Positions 47,346 through 58,378 of a stretch of DNA of 64,000 nucleotides are shown here, in pieces. The stretch lies in NCBI GenBank assembly GCA_013397935.1, contig VZRN01002952.1:235106-299105 (forward strand), written 5' to 3'. Position 1 is the stretch's first letter. Every line of letters begins with the position of its first letter. This DNA is from Dasyornis broadbenti (Eukaryota > Chordata > Aves > Passeriformes > Dasyornithidae). Below the pieces are notes generated by a model that ran no database searches, was not told the DNA's origin, and worked only from the letters and a program-made list of their open reading frames with translations. The position numbers were made by a program, and so were the translations under genes.

Positions 47346-50300
47346 AAATCCCCTCCAATGGATCTGTCTGGAGCACAGCACCCTCATTAAACCGATGCAG
47401 TGTGCTACAAGCCTTCCCAATTCCTCAGATGTTTGTGCAACGCTGTGTCTGGTGCTTGGCTTCTGCTTTACTGCAGGGAAAATGATCCTCTTTTGTCCCT
47501 CTCCGATTTTAGAAATTTTCCCACTCCCTGCCTTGCTCTCTGAGCAGCCTTGAGCTGCCACAAGCTGCAGTTTTCCTTCTTTCCTTGCAGTTTTCATTCA
47601 TTTTGTGCTCTTGTCCGCAGGGATTATTTCAGAGGTAATTCGAAAGCTGCTGTGTTGCCTGCAACTCATTTCTTTGCTGAGTCTGTTCAGCCACTTCTCC
47701 ACAACGTTTACTCCACTTCCAGCCCTTCTGAGGGAGCTGCTGTTCTGTTTAACTGCTGCCTCTGCCTCTCCAGGTGTGACATCAGCCCACGGGACAGGGA
47801 GCAGGGAGAAGAGAAATCCTGCCCTGCGAGGGAAAGGCATCCACACTTCCCTAAATGCCAAGGGGATGCAGCTGCAGGGAAAAGCTCTGCCAGACATGGG
47901 AAGTGCAAAATGCCAGGGTGGATGCGGATGAGACAACACCACTGAGCCCCTGCAGAGACCATCAGCTCTGCCACGTCCCTAGGGGTTGGGGAATTGTCTC
48001 TCCTGCTCATTCTGGGAGATGGAAACACAGCTTTGGGAGCAGTTTGACCTCCAAGTACCAACCCAGTCTGGGGCAGCTGGACAAAGGATGCTCTGCCCAG
48101 CCCGGGATCTGTTGGAGGGAGCTGCAGGGTCTGGTGATGGGCTCTGGCTTCTCCAGGGCTTTTCCTGGGCTACTCCATGGGGCAAAGTGGGAGTTTCTCA
48201 GCAGGACTTGAGCAGGAAAGCCTGTATCCCAGCTGCTGTGTGCGTGATGTGGGAGCAGAGGACTGGGAACAAGAGCCCCTTCCTGGGAAAAGCAGCGTTT
48301 GGATTTTCAGCTGCCACCTGGCTCTTTCCCAGCCTTCTGTGCTGGACACTAAAGTGTGTGTGTGACACAAGTTCGAGGGTACAAGGTGTGAAAAAGCTCT
48401 GGGTTTGTGTTTTGAAGGCGTATTTGTTGAGAGTATGGATGCTAATACCAGAATCCCCTGTTACTGATATCCAGCGAGTCTGGAATCCTCTGATATGTAA
48501 ATCAAGGTGAATATTTGACCCAAGGTGACTTTAAATTTAAAAGTAAAAGTTCTCGGTATTACCTTTGTAATAAAATTAGCCTTTCCTCCCCCAAATAATT
48601 GAATTTTATTATTGATTTCTATGTTACAAGCTCTCAATTGGGCATTAACCTTTTTCAAAGGGTTTGGCTGGGGTGTTTTTTGTCTGTTGAAATCTCTTTG
48701 AGATAAATTCAAATTTCAAATGCAACACTTGACTGATCTATTCCAGGAACTCCTCTCTTGGTACTAGTTTTGGTGGCTCAGACTGATACTGTTGCTGTGC
48801 TGGAGACACGATGTGATGCCTGGGGCTCACTTGCACTCCCTCGGGTACAAATCTTCTGCTTTTGGGAGTCTGGGACACAAACACCCCAGAGGAGGCAGTG
48901 AAAGGAGAAGCCCAGAAGAGGAGCTGCTCCCTCCCCAGCTCCTGCTCTTCTTGCCAGGCAGATGTCGTACGGACCCGAATCTCAGGTTTGAGGCATAATT
49001 TGAGCCTCAAGTTTCTTTAAAAATAAATGGGTGAATGGATTTAGGGAGTTTGTTGTCCAAATGTGATGCAAACTCTACCTGAGCTTGAGCTCTGGGAAAT
49101 TCCCGGTTCAACTCCCAAGGTCGGGATCTCTCCTCAGTAAACACAGAGCTCTGGGGCTGCTGGTGTTGGCTTGCAGGTGGTGAAGCCCTTCAGAAATCAC
49201 CCCCAAGCTGCAGTTCTGCCTCAGCCTGTTTTTGCAGCAGCAGGAGGTGGAGCACTGGCTGGGCCGTGGGGGTTGCTCATTAAAAGTCACTCTTGGTGAG
49301 CAGTCGCTGGGTTAATAAAAGGTTTCACTCACGTTGTCCTGACAACAGAAGTTTTTGGGAGGAGCAGAACTCAGTGGGTAAATTGCTCTGCCCGACACAG
49401 GTGCCATGAGGCGACTGCTGTGGCGGGAGGGATGTGCTGGTGGAGTGTCCAAAACACATCAATCCGGCCAAGGAGAGCCCAGGGTGGCCAAAAGCGCCCT
49501 GGTGCAGCTTCCCAGGGGGGTGGGCAATGCCTTTGTGCTCCTCAGGTGCCAAGCAGACCCTTTGTGTCCCTGTGAGTCACCAGCCCAGCGGCTGGAGGGA
49601 TTCTCCAGCCTGGGATGGGACATGGAGCTGATTCTGGAGGGTGCTCAGGGGACCTGTGCTGTGCTGGGGGCTGGTGTCACCCTGGGGCACGCTGGTGTGG
49701 CAGCTCCCAGTGCTGCAGCAGGTGATCAACAGGGAACACAAACACCATGGCACCATCCCTGCTGGGATGTGGGGCTCAGGGACCCGTGCAGCCTCAGCCC
49801 TGGCTCTCCTCAGCGCTCATTAGATTTGTACAAGCTGCAAGAAGTCATCCTGCTGTACATAATTTTAATTGCCTGCTCCACAGTTGCTGCTTGGGCCATG
49901 CCTGTCAAATATATGCTCTGTCGTGTGGCATGACCTGCCTGCTAAATTACAACAGGAATAAAAAACTACTGCAGAAAGTAAAAGAAAAAAATCTAATTAT
50001 GAGCTAGAATGGTGTTCTCAATCTCTATTGCCATCTGCAGCCTGGTGTGTTAGGACCAGCACAAACAAATCAATAAAGCCTGCAGCTTTTCTTCTGTTGC
50101 CTGTGGCAGTTGTAAGTAGTTTGTGCAGTGTTTGTGGGAGCACTCTGGTTACTCCTCTCTGGCGATGTGCTGTCCTCAGCCAGGATGTTCAGAATTCATT
50201 TTGTTTGCAAAATCACTTCGGGTTCGGGACCTGAAACTCCTCACCTGGGGAAAGGGGCAGCAGTGAAAGGGTTAAAAGGAATTATCTGGGCTGCAGCTTT

Positions 50301-50395
50301 AATACGTCTGGTGTGGAGGGCACGAAACTGAGTTTGGTAGGAGGTTCTTTGTCTGGAGCAGCCTTGGCAGTAAACAGAGCTGTGATCTCAGAGGC

Positions 50396-50597
50396 AATGA
50401 GGCACCGGGAGCGCCGGGGGCTGCAGGCTCCGGCTCCGGGCAGGGGCCGTGGGGCAGCTCGGGGTGACCCAGCAGGTGCTGCCATGCCAGAGCGTGGGAC
50501 TGGAGTGCAGCTGCTCCTGTGATGAACCCAAGCCCACCCTGTGCTCCCAGACTGAGTTTCCTAGAGAGCAGCGGGAGCGGAGGATGCGGAGAGGGCG
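50396..50597 (+). promoter_or_regulatory. GC-rich leader/promoter region of SYT6 with uORFs
   Basis: CpG-containing GC-rich DNA directly before the coding start. Upstream ATGs occur at 50,398, 50,484, 50,523 and 50,584. The last opens a five-codon uORF (MRRGR) whose TGA overlaps the main ATG as ATGA at 50,598-50,601. The transcription start cannot be placed from sequence; 'tttcctagagagcag' near 50,550-50,565 could alternatively be a 3' splice site. Confidence 0.4.
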
Positions 50598-50751
50598 ATG
50601 AGCGGTCCCAGGGATGACGGCCGCTGTCGCAGGGCCATCAGCATCCTCAGTGAGCTGTGCCAGAAGAAAAGCCTGCCCAGCCTGGACCTGGACACCTGCA
50701 GGGATTTCCTGCTGCTGCCTTCTGACCAGAGCCTGATCATCTCCGAGCCAG
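50598..50751 (+). CDS. SYT6: SYT6 first coding exon (N-terminal cysteine region)
   Basis: Synaptotagmin-6 is a Ca2+-binding C2-domain membrane-trafficking protein of the SYT3/5/6/10 group, which forms disulfide-linked dimers through N-terminal cysteines (family knowledge). The exon encodes 51 residues from MSGPRDDGRCRRAISILSEL, then LC, LPSLDLDTCRDFLLLP and SEP, with a donor 'ccag|gtatga' after one base of the next codon. The spaced cysteines (CRRA, LC, DTCR) and MSG start resemble human SYT6 (MSG...CQEAL..LASLC...LDVETCRSF) better than SYT10. Gene order supports this: SYT6 follows TRIM33 in the same orientation in mammals. The transmembrane and C2A/C2B exons are not in the window. SYT3 or SYT10 is the alternative. 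Confidence 0.75.
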
Positions 50752-53700
50752 GTATGATCCCTGCTCCTGTCTGCCGGAGGGTGCTCGTGGAAGGCAAGGG
50801 GGACATCCATCCCCTGCAAGGGGAGGAAAGTGTGTGAGAGCCCCACGTTAGACCCAGGGGTTGGTCCTGGCACCCTTCTGGGGGGTTCCTTCCCTTTGCA
50901 CATGACCTGTGGTGAAGTTTTGGGTGCGAGTCCTGCCTCACCTGTTGATGTGGCTGCAGGTGGGCACAGCTGGGATGTTCCGTGCTGCTTCAAGAGATGA
51001 GGTTCCTGTGAAAGTTCCTTTTTTTGAAAACACAGACTGCTGTCCTGTATAAAACAAAACCAAAGCAACAAAATGCAGTAAAGAGCCCACTTAAGCAACT
51101 GGGATAGCGGGAACTGATTGGTGTTATCCCAGTTCAAGAAATGGAGGGACTCACATGAATTGCTTGGATTTCTGTTTGCCAGTAAGGGATCTTGATGTGT
51201 TTTCATGTGTGTGTTTTACTTTCCCTAAGAACTGCCTGAGTTGTTCCACGTCAGGTTGTAGAGCCAGGGAGGGGCTCTGGCATGTCAGGGATGAGTCAGG
51301 GGCAGGAGTTCTGCTCCACGAGCAAAGGGGCAGCTCCTTGTTGCAAAGTGGGGAATTTTCACTACACGTGTGCTCACAGCTGCTTGCTCCAGAGAGATCT
51401 TCTGCTGTCACTTCAGAAGACATTGGCAGGGGCAGCTGGAACCCCAGGCTCACATGCTGAGGAGCAAAACCCCAAATCTCATAGTTTTTAGAATTATTGA
51501 TAACCTGTTGTACGTTGTTTGTGTATTCCAACATTTTCAGAGGGCTTCTGCTGAGGTTTCTGTGGGCAATGATCTGCCAACCCAGTGGATTTCACAGCAT
51601 TTTTCACAGCATGAGTTTTCACAAACTTTTCTTCTCTCCTGAGCCCGCTGTGCAGAGCCCCTGTGCAGCACAGCTGCCCATCAACCCCTGCCCAAGGCTT
51701 TCTGTGTCGTCTTCCCTACGTTTCTCCTGCCCCTCTCCGCCAGGATCTTGTGCTGGGATGCAGCTGGCACCCAGGGCAGCAGGATCCTGCCAGCTCTTGG
51801 TTTGCAACGCTGCTTCCAGCACTGCTTTGCTGATACATCCAGCCAAGCACCTTCCTTTCACATCCCACTTTGCCTGTAACTTAATTCTCTTCTTGAAATT
51901 ACTTTTATTCCTGCCTGTTCTGGAGGCCTCTTACCATGGCTGGTTGTATCCTTACACATCCCATCGCATGCAGCAGTTTTCTCTGTTGCAAACAGCTCGC
52001 AAACTTATTGCATCACTTCGGAATTCTTTACCTTGCACCAAAATTAACATTTTCCTGATTCTGCAGCAAAAACACTCTGCACCGCTCTTGTTCTGTCCAG
52101 CCTGCAGATATGACAGATCTGCATTTGTTTGTGCAGCCTGTCCAGGAGCTCGTGTTCAGGCTGGGGTCACATCATCATCTGCCTTTAGCATCGTTTGTGT
52201 GCTCTGAGTTGTGCTGTGAGTGCCAGCCCCAGGGCCCCGGGTGAGCTGTGCTGGGCTGGCTGCACCAACAGCCTGGGCTGTTGTCTCTGCTCCGCTCGAC
52301 TGGGCCCATTTTTATGTCTAGACAGCACTGAGGACACTGTTTGGGCCCGATATGTAGTAATATTTCTCAATTCCTGGCTACAAAATTGCTCCAGCAAGGG
52401 AAAAAAAAATCTGCTTGCATTAACTGTTAAGTACCACAGTTACAGAGGTATGATGCGTTTCCCATCAGTGTCTGGATGTTTATCTAATTATCTGCATTGA
52501 TGGTCTGTCCATTTTCTCCTGAAGTCTCCCATTGAGCAGATTTGCTCTCTGCAGCCTGAGAGGCCATCCTGACCAAGGCAGGCAGGGAGACAGTGGGGTT
52601 GTGTGGGGATGAGCAGATGGCAGCAGGCAGGTGCCGTGTCAGAACCAGGACAGAGCAGCCCTGGCTCCTGCTGGAGTGTCCCCGTGTGGGCAGCACAGCC
52701 CCAGCAGCCGAACGCCAAATTTGCTGGAGTCACACTGGCCCTGTTTGTCATCATCATGTGGAGTCTCCTGCTTCTCGGGCAGTTTGCTGCCTCCTGGATA
52801 AATCTATTCACCACTGGCTGGCTCAGCTTGCCTTGTGGAGTGCCCTGCTGAAGTTCAGGTGGAAGGAACCACTGCCAAAGCTGGGAGCCAGGCTGCTCCT
52901 GCACAGCTCAGCACGGGGGCAGTTTGGTCTTTCCTGCTGCTTCATGCGTGGACAGGGAGCAATATCCTCAGGGAAAGTGTGGAATGGCAAGGAAACAAGC
53001 CAGGTATCATCAGCCTTCTTGAACTGCATCCAAGAGCAGAAAAAAAACTGTGAATATGAAAACGTTCCTAAATAGTTTATGTAAGAGTAGGTTTTTATGC
53101 AGTGATTTATTTATTTTTTTTTAAACCATTCTGGACTAAATGGCTGAAAGGGCTGCTGTGGATGAAGTGGATGCACCTCTACTCCCTGGTTATGTAACAG
53201 CTGAATTTCCTCCTGACAGCCAACAAGAGCAATTGAGCTGCAGCATTTCTCCTGTGTACACCCAACAAAGGAGGATTGCAGGCTGCTGCCGGCGACTCTC
53301 CCAGCAGTGAAATCTGTCAGAAAAAGGAGGTGTTTGGCTGGGGAAAGTCTCGGTGCCACTGCGCCAGGGGGGTGCAAGCGGAGCTGTCCCTGCAGTTGGG
53401 CCCGTGGTGCTGCCAGGAATAGAACGGATCTCTTGGCTGGGGGCCCTGAGATCGAGCGAGCTGCAGCATCCTTTTGTTGTGCCTCTCTCCAGTCCTCCCC
53501 CGTAGCTGCCTCCATCTGATCACTCTCTTCCCTGCCAGGCCTCAGCTGCTGTCACCTGTGCACAGGCCTGAGCTGTGGGCAGCGACGGTGACTGTGGGAT
53601 GGGGACAACATTTACCACATGTGATGTCCCTTGAGTGGATTCAGTCATTCTTTCTGTGCCCTGGAGGGGCAGTGAGAGCTCGGGGATGCAGCTGAGAGAG

Positions 53701-53879
53701 TTTGTGGCCCAGCTGGACTGAGGAGCAAAGTCCTTGGCTATGGAGCAGGGGAGTCAGGGCCCCACAGGACCATGGGGACAGGGATCCTTCCCCACTTCCT
53801 GGTCCCTCAGCCCGTGTGAGTGGAGCTGCAGCAGGCTCCAGGGTCTTTGGAGTGGTGCTGTGTAGGGCCAGAAGCTGAG

Positions 53880-53938
53880 CTCTGGTGATCCCGATGGGTG
53901 CCCCCTCAGCTTGGGATGTTCTGGGATTCTATGGTTCC
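53880..53938 (+). repeat. Possible CR1 terminus
   Basis: 'gatcccgatgggtgccccctcagcttgggatgttctgggattctatgg' resembles the type B CR1 end 'gatccttgtgggtcccttccagctcaggatattctgtgattct'. Short and diverged. Confidence 0.4.
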
Positions 53939-54321
53939 CCACAGCCTGCTCTGAGCTCCCCTGGGCGAGCTGGCCCTGCCTGCTCCTGCCCAGGGCTGCT
54001 CTGGGCTGGATGAAGCCTGTGGTGCTTGCTGTGGGGAGCTCAGCTCCAGCATCCCTGCATCCCTGGATTCCAGTCCTGTGCCCTGCACAGATCTCAGCAC
54101 ACGAACGGAGCTGGGCACTGTCAAGCTGTTGCCTGCTCTGGGCTGGATTGTGCTGCTGACTCACTCCAGGGCTCCCCTGAGCCGGTCCCGCTCCCTGTGG
54201 TCTCACAGGGCCTGGATGGGGACAGAGGCTGCCAGCCAGCCCCAGGAGATCATGGGGGGAAGCTTGACTCATTCTGAAATGATCCTGCAGAGCTGCTGAG
54301 TGTTACTAAGGAAAGTAGGTT

Positions 54322-54560
54322 TAGATGGGATTCAGGGAAGAAATCCTTCCCTGGGAGGGTGGGGAGGCCCTGGCACAGGTGCTCAAAGAAGCTGTGGCTG
54401 TCCCTGGATCCCTGGGAGTGTCCCAGGCCTGGCTGGACAGGGCTTGGAGCCACCTGGGATAGTGGAAAGTGTCCCTGCCTGTGGCAGGGGTTGGAACTGG
54501 ATAATCTTTAAGCTCCTTGCTACCCAAACCAGTCTAGGATTCCATGATTCTGTGACTGGA
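54322..54560 (+). repeat. CR1 LINE, 3'-end fragment
   Basis: 'gggattcagggaagaaatccttccctgggagggtggg' through 'aaaccagtctaggattccatgattctgtgac', ending in the terminal octamers. Confidence 0.88.
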
Positions 54561-56019
54561 GCTGGTGTCATCTGACTTTGGTTTAAAGGATGGTGGCTGG
54601 GTTCAGGAAAGAACTTCTTCTGGGATCAGAGCACATCCAGAAGCAAACCCCTGGGTTTGATTTCTACCTCCAGCACTGCTGTGCTGTCACCTTCTTTAAA
54701 TAACCTAAGTTGGGGTGGTTTTGCCTTAGTGATCCATTCGGTAAAAGCTTTGCTGCCCTGTGGAAGCAGGGCAGGAGGCAGTGGGTGACGAGGGGCAGAG
54801 GCAGAGAGGCTGCAGGATGTCCCCAGCAGCCCCCGTTGATCTCAGCATGGTGAGATCAACCCTCCTCAAACCCTCCCTCATGCACTGATCCACCCCAGCA
54901 AAACGCTCCTGTGCTTTCTTGCTGCAGGAGGAGAAAGCTGGAGTGTGAGGAAGGAACAGGACAGCTGGGGAAAACACGGAGTCAGAGAGACCTCATGATA
55001 ATCTGTGCTCCCCAGCACATGGTGTCAGCTGTCCTGTGCTCCAGCCCCCAATCATTCAGAGCACATTTAGTGTTTTGCCCCTTGTGTGAACTGTTCTTTT
55101 TGAAGGTCCTGGTGCAGGCAGTACAGCTTGTACAGCGCTGAACACCCTCCTGGCACTTGGCACAGACTATTAAAATGTTAAACCAAGCACAGAAGTGCTC
55201 TCGCTGCGGGCAGAAAGAGGGGGAGATTTCTGGGCAATAGAGGATTTTTCATCGCAGGAACGTTGGTGCAGAAAGATCATTTTCTTGATTGAGAAATTGC
55301 TTCTGGAGTATTTTCTTGGGAAAGAATCCTATCCCCTGATAGGATAGTTTGACTAATGGGAGAACTGATGACACCCCCATTCATGGTTATGGGATGCCTT
55401 CAGCCACTACCTGTGAATTAAGGGCATGTCTTGAATTTACTCACCAGGCGTAATAACACACTTTCCTGAATCACCATTCAAGTGTATTTTAAGTTAATAT
55501 AACAGTAAACATGCTTCAAGCCACGCAGACAAAGCTAATATTAATCACTGAAGCTTGAGTTTCCAGAAGCCAGGCATGTGAGGAGCAGCTCCTTGGGGCA
55601 AATATCTTTTTTATCACAGACTAATGCACTTACAAAATGGATCTTGCCTTTCCTCTCAGGAAAGAGCTAGCCAGAGCTACGTGCAGCAGATTTGCACTTT
55701 AGCTCAACTAAAACAGGTTTGTGCTGGGATCCTGGAGGTGTCAGGTTCAAACCTTGCTGCCAGAGGAAGGTTTGTAAAACTATATTGAAATAAGGCTGAA
55801 ACTGGCCGAGTAAATTGAGGAAAAATGGATTAAATCGCCTGTGTACACACATGTGTCTCTGCTCATGTATTGTGTGCGGATCTGTGGCTCTCCAGCTGCC
55901 CCTGTCTGTGCTCTGTGATGGTCCTGGTAAATAAAATGCACCTCTGGAGCTGCGTGGAGTGTGCGTGCTCGGAGCCCTGTGAGTACCTCTCTGCATAGGC
56001 GCAGCTTTGCAGCCTGCTA

Positions 56020-56252
56020 ATTGCTGCTGCTCGATTCATCCCCGAGGCAGCGCGGGGAGGCTGCTCATGTTTGTGGATTTGTGCGGACCTGGGAGCCTGT
56101 TCCGAGGCAGCTGCAGTAGCCTCATGCATAGTCAGGGATCAGCATCCCCAACTCCATAGAAACAGGAGCGGGATTGCTGCTGGTGTTAATTGATGCGCGA
56201 GCAGGCGGAGGGCAGCGAGTGGGGATCGCGCTGAGGAGCTGACACTGCTCGG
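56020..56252 (+). promoter_or_regulatory. Candidate alternative first exon/promoter within SYT6 intron 1
   Basis: A local cluster of CpG dinucleotides (gaggcagcgcgggg, gatgcgcgagcaggcgg, gggatcgcgctgagg) ends in a strong donor, 'ctcgg|gtaagt', followed by an AT- and T-rich intron-like stretch. It has no long open frame, so it would be non-coding. Inference from base composition and one splice site. Confidence 0.35.
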
Positions 56253-58343
56253 GTAAGTCCACATTTCTGAAGTTACTTTAATAATTATTTCCCTTTTTCT
56301 TTCACAATACGGAACTGCTTATCCTTAAAAAATATTTTGCTTCAGCAGAATGCCTTTGCTATTGGAACATTTCCCCCTGCTTTCGGTATTCTCCCGACGT
56401 TTCACTGAGACCCAGCGTGTGCTTTGAGCTGGTTCAAACCAGGGCACAGCCTGGCTCCGATCTTCCCCCTGTTTTGTGGGACGGCTCCGGGAAGGTGGTT
56501 GGTGTTTCTGGCTTTGCAGGTGTTTGTTGCTTGGCATCTCAGCTGTGCTGGAGTTGCTGCACACACTGTGTGCTCTCTGGCAGCCGGATCGTCTCCCGTG
56601 TGCGTGGTCATTGTGCAGGGATAAACCAGACACACAACGTGGGCTCATCTCTGATACAATTATTTTTTTATCTAACTGTAGTCTCAACTATCCTTGCTTC
56701 TCATTACTGTTTCTGCTCACTGTTCACATTTCCAGGTGCAATCGAATATTCTTTCTCAGGACCCCAGGTTTCCATCTCATCTTGATTAGGCAGCTTTTTC
56801 TACTTTTAATACTTGCTGTTTCCTTGTCAGAGATGATAATATATATTTTCCCTTCCTGTCTGCATGTTGGAAAATCAGGGAGCTTGTCTGTGTTTCCATC
56901 CAGTGGACTCCTTGACAGAGCAATCGCACTGGCAGTTGTTGGGGAGAGATGCAATTAAGTTCCTCTGCCATGTACTGTCTTTAATTACATTTGTACCTTG
57001 CAAAATGGCATCCTGGAGGGTCAGGGAGGGGATTTTTGCAGTGATTGTCTATTAACTGTACATTTTTCCCTGCCTAGGGAAAGAAAGAAAGAAAGTTATC
57101 CTGCGGGGAGCCTGGCACACAGCTGCTGATTGAGGGTGTCTTTCTGTTTAGTTCAGTTTGTTGTGCTGGAGCAGGTTCATGTTTGACAACATCACAGCAA
57201 ACTGTGCAGTGAAGCCTGAAGGCAGCGTGCCAGGAGCTCCCTTCACGCCAGCCCTCTCCAAACCATCCTTAAGGCACACGGCCCTGGACCGTTTGGTTCC
57301 ACAGAAGAATAATTGCCCAGGAATTCTAGCCCCTGGTATTGTAATACTCAGATTTTCTGTGCATTTGTAGCTGCTGCAAAGAAATGAATACAGTTGTGTG
57401 GCACAGTGTGAGGTGACACCTCCTCAGTTTCTCTCTCCAGACGCAGCACTTCGTCTCCTGGATGCTGGTGAGCGTTTCCTCGGAGTTGTTTGATCCCAGC
57501 TCTGAATCTGGGCTCTCCTCAAAATGGTCACGCTGAAAGAATTGAGCTGCAGAGTGCGGAGTGGTAGGAGCCATTGGGAAAGGGCATCTCAGAATCCATG
57601 TAATCAATGTGTAGGATCAGGCAGTCCAGCCTGCACTCACCGCTGCTGCACAGCAGCACTTTGGAGCGGTTAAAGATCCCTGTCTTTGTTCCAAGCTCAC
57701 GGAAGCAGCAGCAGCAGCAGCTGATGGCAGCAGCAGAGCCATGGGTAGGAAGTTTCCTCATCACTCAAGGCAGCCTGAACAAAGAAATGCTCTTTTCCAA
57801 AGCTCTGCGTTTCAGTGCGGAGTCCCTGTACTTGCCTTGGGCTCCAGGCAGGTGGGTCCTTCCTGGCTGCTCCCTTTGAATCCAGCTCTGGATCTGCTGG
57901 CGCTGCTCTGCCCTGCAGAGCCTGCTGTGTGCAGTTGAGAGGGACAGAGACAGAGGGGCTGATGTGGGGGGTTTGTGGCTCTTTTGTGTCTGGATGGCTC
58001 CAGCTGGCATGGCACTGGGGTATCACCCAGGCTTTGCAGCATCTGGAGCCAGGGCGGTTCTGGAAGAATCCTGCATCTGCACTTTTGGGGTTCCTACGGG
58101 GCAGGTCCAGGCCAGTAAACTCATCCAGAATGTCTCATGAGCTTAAGCTTTGTGCTGGAGGAGCTCCATGTCCTGGGCAGGGGGCACTCAGGAAAGCCTC
58201 TGGGAAGCTTTTCTGGGCTGCCTTGTCCCAGGCTTGGGGTCTTCTGCTCACCTGGGCTGAGCTTTTTGGGGTCCCTAGACAGCGTCCTCTTGTGGACTCT
58301 GGATCAAGGGTGGGAGGCTTCCAGCACTGGGATGGGGAGAGAC

Positions 58344-58378
58344 CCCAGTCCTGCTCCCAGTCCTGCTCCCAGTCCAGC
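58344..58378. repeat. 12-bp tandem repeat, about 3 units
   Basis: 'cccagtcctgct' repeated, the last unit altered to 'cccagtccagct'. Confidence 0.85.

Larger units (their letters stand above)
37506..50395. other. TRIM33-SYT6 intergenic region
   Basis: About 13 kb with no supported gene. It holds CR1 fragments and simple repeats (listed), AT-rich candidate regulatory blocks near 44,290-44,510, 47,015-47,225 and 49,815-50,010, and a GC-rich stretch at 40,700-41,300 with long but unrecognised overlapping open frames on both strands. Other stretches are unassigned. Confidence 0.7.

Noticed and set aside
50388..51206. 272-codon minus-strand open frame, the longest in the window
   Set aside because: It is antisense to the SYT6 exon and its GC-rich flanks, has low-complexity composition, spans sequence that looks intronic, and resembles no family I know. 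Treated as a shadow.
51497..52207. 236-codon + strand open frame with hydrophobic stretches
   Set aside because: It has no recognisable domain, no splice context and a composition typical of translated non-coding DNA within SYT6 intron 1.
52603..52851. Open frame containing a transmembrane-like stretch (TLALFVIIMWSLLLLGQF)
   Set aside because: Considered as the SYT6 transmembrane exon, but it lacks the family's SVSLLAVVV...FWKLCW pattern and has no phase-compatible acceptor and donor pair.
56425..56450. B-box-like 'ggttcaaacc' as a tRNA gene
   Set aside because: The motif is part of a short palindrome (ctggttcaaaccag), with no A box or cloverleaf around it.
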